Source: JAVBQJ01 sp045532655 (lineage in GTDB: Bacteria > Verrucomicrobiota > Lentisphaeria > Victivallales > Victivallaceae). Taken from it: 14,812 nt of DNA. Shown piece after piece: positions 13,146 to 14,812 of the stretch. How positions within the stretch are numbered: the stretch's first letter is position 1; every line of letters starts with the position of its first letter. Below the pieces are notes generated by a model. That model worked only from the letters and a program-made list of their open reading frames with translations, did no database searches and had not been told where the DNA came from. The position numbers were made by a program, and so were the translations under genes. The DNA lies in the NCBI GenBank assembly GCA_045532655.1, contig JAZSGI010000011.1, positions 1-14,812 on the forward strand, in the 5' to 3' direction.

Positions 13146-14812
13146 TCACTGCAATATCCATGCAACTATTTTACGCTTATTTTTTGCTTCCGAATCAAAA
13201 TCTGACTCCTGCCAACGCGGCGATTGAATATCCCATTCCGGAATCTCCTCTGCCAAAACCGCAAGATCAGCTACACTTTCATCATCACTTATTATCATTA
13301 CAGCTCCGGAACGCCGCCACTTGATATAATCAACAAATACACGACATAATTCCGGTTCCGGCTCACCGGCTTTGTTCCATACAGAAAAATGCGGTACAAC
13401 TTCATCCCGGTCAAGATAATATATTATATCTCCACGGGGCTGCTTGGCAAGAAGGATTATATTTGTATCCGGCAATTCATCAGCTGCAGGTACAAGTTCG
13501 TTACGCACAAAATCCCTTGTATAACGGAAAAAATCCACCGCAGGAAAACAGCAAGCCATAATGATCCCGCACAACAAAGCTGCCCCTGTAAGGGTAACAG
13601 CAAGTCTGGTTGGCAGTCCGGCACAACGGGAAAACCAATCAGAAATATTCTCACTCTCTGCCGCAATTGCTATCACAAGAACAGTAAATCCGGCAAATGC
13701 CGGGGCCGCAATCAGTATTCCCGGCAGTTCAACCGCAAGCCTTGAAGCCATAACAGGTAATATAATAACCGCCAATACCCCGGCTGAGGCGATCCCCGTC
13801 ACAAGATAATATAAAATATTTACAAATAAAGCTTCCCAGTGTTTTTTCTCGTCCCGGCACAACCATTGTGCCGCCAACAGAGAAAAGAACGGCATTATGC
13901 AGGCAATATAATACCACTCCTTAGCTGCTGTTGCAGAGAAAACAGCAAAGCACAAAAAGGAAATTCCCCACAGAGCTTTTACGGTAGCCGATACTTTGCG
14001 GAAACGCAGCAGCGCTTCAAAAAAAGCAATTACTATTATCAGTGTCCACGGGAAAGTAAGACGGAGAAACTCCTGAATATAAAAATACCACGGTTCATTA
14101 TACAGGGTACTGTCCCACAGCATATAGATATAATCGTGCAGAAACGAATATATCCAATGGTTCCAATCTGCTCCTTCCGCCTTTACCTGATAATAATAAA
14201 CACAAGCCGATAAAAGCAGAAAACTTCCACACCCGGCAAAAAAAGCAGCAAGATTTTTAAAGTTCAAATGTCTGCGGAGATCATCTCTCAAAGCAAGAAG
14301 AAACACTGCTGCAATAAAGGACACACCCAGAAAAGGAAGTCCTTTGGCCATAATACAGAAGAAACAGAGGAGATAGAAGATCAGGTATTGCCGGAATGCA
14401 GTTTCCTGCCGGTGAGCCTCCGTCCACGCCACAGTAAACATCACAGCTGCACAACTGAACATATCTGCTCCTGCCGTACGTCCCAGAAGCAGAAAAGGAT
14501 ACGTTGACAATGTTATCCATCCGGCAGTCAACCCTGTTTTGCGGTCAAAAAGACTTTTACCGATATAAATGACAGAATAAAGAAGCACAACCGCAGAGAA
14601 GACCTCAAGTATGCGGATACTCCAAAGCCCCTTGGCACCGAAAGCAATAAATGCACAGAAAGAAAACCACAGACTTGCCGCCGGTTTATACATATAGTGA
14701 AAACTGTTGACAAAAGCGTTCCAGACCCCGGACGGTTCCATAAGCGAACGGATGGAACGCGCCCATGATTCTTCCGCATCAAGCATAGTCGGGGCCCAGA
14801 TAAAAAGCCCGA
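13146..14812 (-). CDS. ArnT/GT39-like membrane glycosyltransferase (5' end cut by window edge)
   Basis: At least 554 residues are visible; the frame stays open to the right edge, reading GLFIWAPT before the first visible Met at 14786, so the true start is outside. The N-terminal part has the family arrangement of an acidic loop motif (LDAEESWARS, in place of the usual D-E-x-R-Y), then 'YMYKPAASLWFSFCAFIAFGAKGLWSIRILE', matching the 'KPpl..w...l.fG....R' pattern of ArnT/PMT proteins. About ten to twelve membrane helices follow, ending near residue 430, and a soluble domain of about 120 residues closes the protein. Such enzymes move a sugar from a polyprenyl-phosphate carrier onto lipid A, glycans or proteins outside the inner membrane. 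The acceptor here is unknown. holA follows 63 bp downstream. Confidence 0.82.
   Translation of the reverse strand, partial: GLFIWAPTMLDAEESWARSIRSLMEPSGVWNAFVNSFHYMYKPAASLWFSFCAFIAFGAKGLWSIRILEVFSAVVLLYSVIYIGKSLFDRKTGLTAGWITLSTYPFLLLGRTAGADMFSCAAVMFTVAWTEAHRQETAFRQYLIFYLLCFFCIMAKGLPFLGVSFIAAVFLLALRDDLRRHLNFKNLAAFFAGCGSFLLLSACVYYYQVKAEGADWNHWIYSFLHDYIYMLWDSTLYNEPWYFYIQEFLRLTFPWTLIIVIAFFEALLRFRKVSATVKALWGISFLCFAVFSATAAKEWYYIACIMPFFSLLAAQWLCRDEKKHWEALFVNILYYLVTGIASAGVLAVIILPVMASRLAVELPGILIAAPAFAGFTVLVIAIAAESENISDWFSRCAGLPTRLAVTLTGAALLCGIIMACCFPAVDFFRYTRDFVRNELVPAADELPDTNIILLAKQPRGDIIYYLDRDEVVPHFSVWNKAGEPEPELCRVFVDYIKWRRSGAVMIISDDESVADLAVLAEEIPEWDIQSPRWQESDFDSEAKNKRKIVAWILQ

Overview
The window (14,812 bp) is bacterial chromosome with short intergenic gaps and mostly housekeeping or accessory metabolic genes. 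Gene content and several details suggest the PVC superphylum, possibly Lentisphaerota/Victivallis-like: a DksA/TraR-type zinc protein directly upstream of lspA, a stand-alone CoaC, and a YkgJ-type cysteine protein joined to Gmk. This placement comes from family recognition and is tentative. I see no integrase, transposase, phage gene or CRISPR array.

Left block (1-4146, minus strand): the 5' part of a GIY-YIG-domain gene runs off the left edge. It is followed by about 180 bp of hairpin-rich non-coding DNA and a complete tRNA-Val(GAC) with its own promoter. Then, read leftward, come a small lipoprotein, rhamnulokinase (rhaB) and an extracellular solute-binding lipoprotein. The last two overlap as ATGA, and a good sigma70-like promoter sits at the lipoprotein/rhaB junction.

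Middle block (4472-11973, plus strand): a Sec-exported protein of unknown function with strongly biased codon use ends in a clear intrinsic terminator. Only 13 bp beyond the terminator's T-run starts a gene that encodes, in one reading frame, a YkgJ-like eight-cysteine domain followed by a complete guanylate kinase. A strong internal Shine-Dalgarno lies exactly in front of the kinase part. coaC follows by TGATG overlap, with no rpoZ between. A new promoter then drives a DksA/TraR-like zinc protein, lspA (with an unusual repetitive hydrophilic N-terminal extension) and miaA. Next come a membrane protein with an N-terminal HEPN-like RNxxxH domain and a U32-family (RlhA/TrhP-like) protein, coupled by a GTGA overlap. 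miaA, the HEPN-like protein and the U32 protein form a run of genes whose families all act, or may act, on RNA.

Right block (11988-14812, minus strand): holA (DNA polymerase III delta) converges on the U32 gene with a 14-bp gap and lies downstream of a GT39/ArnT-like membrane glycosyltransferase whose 5' end is cut by the window edge.

The most unusual items are the YkgJ-Gmk fusion with a built-in second start, the membrane-anchored HEPN-like protein in an RNA-themed gene run, the repetitive LspA extension, and the terminator just ahead of the ykgJ-gmk start.
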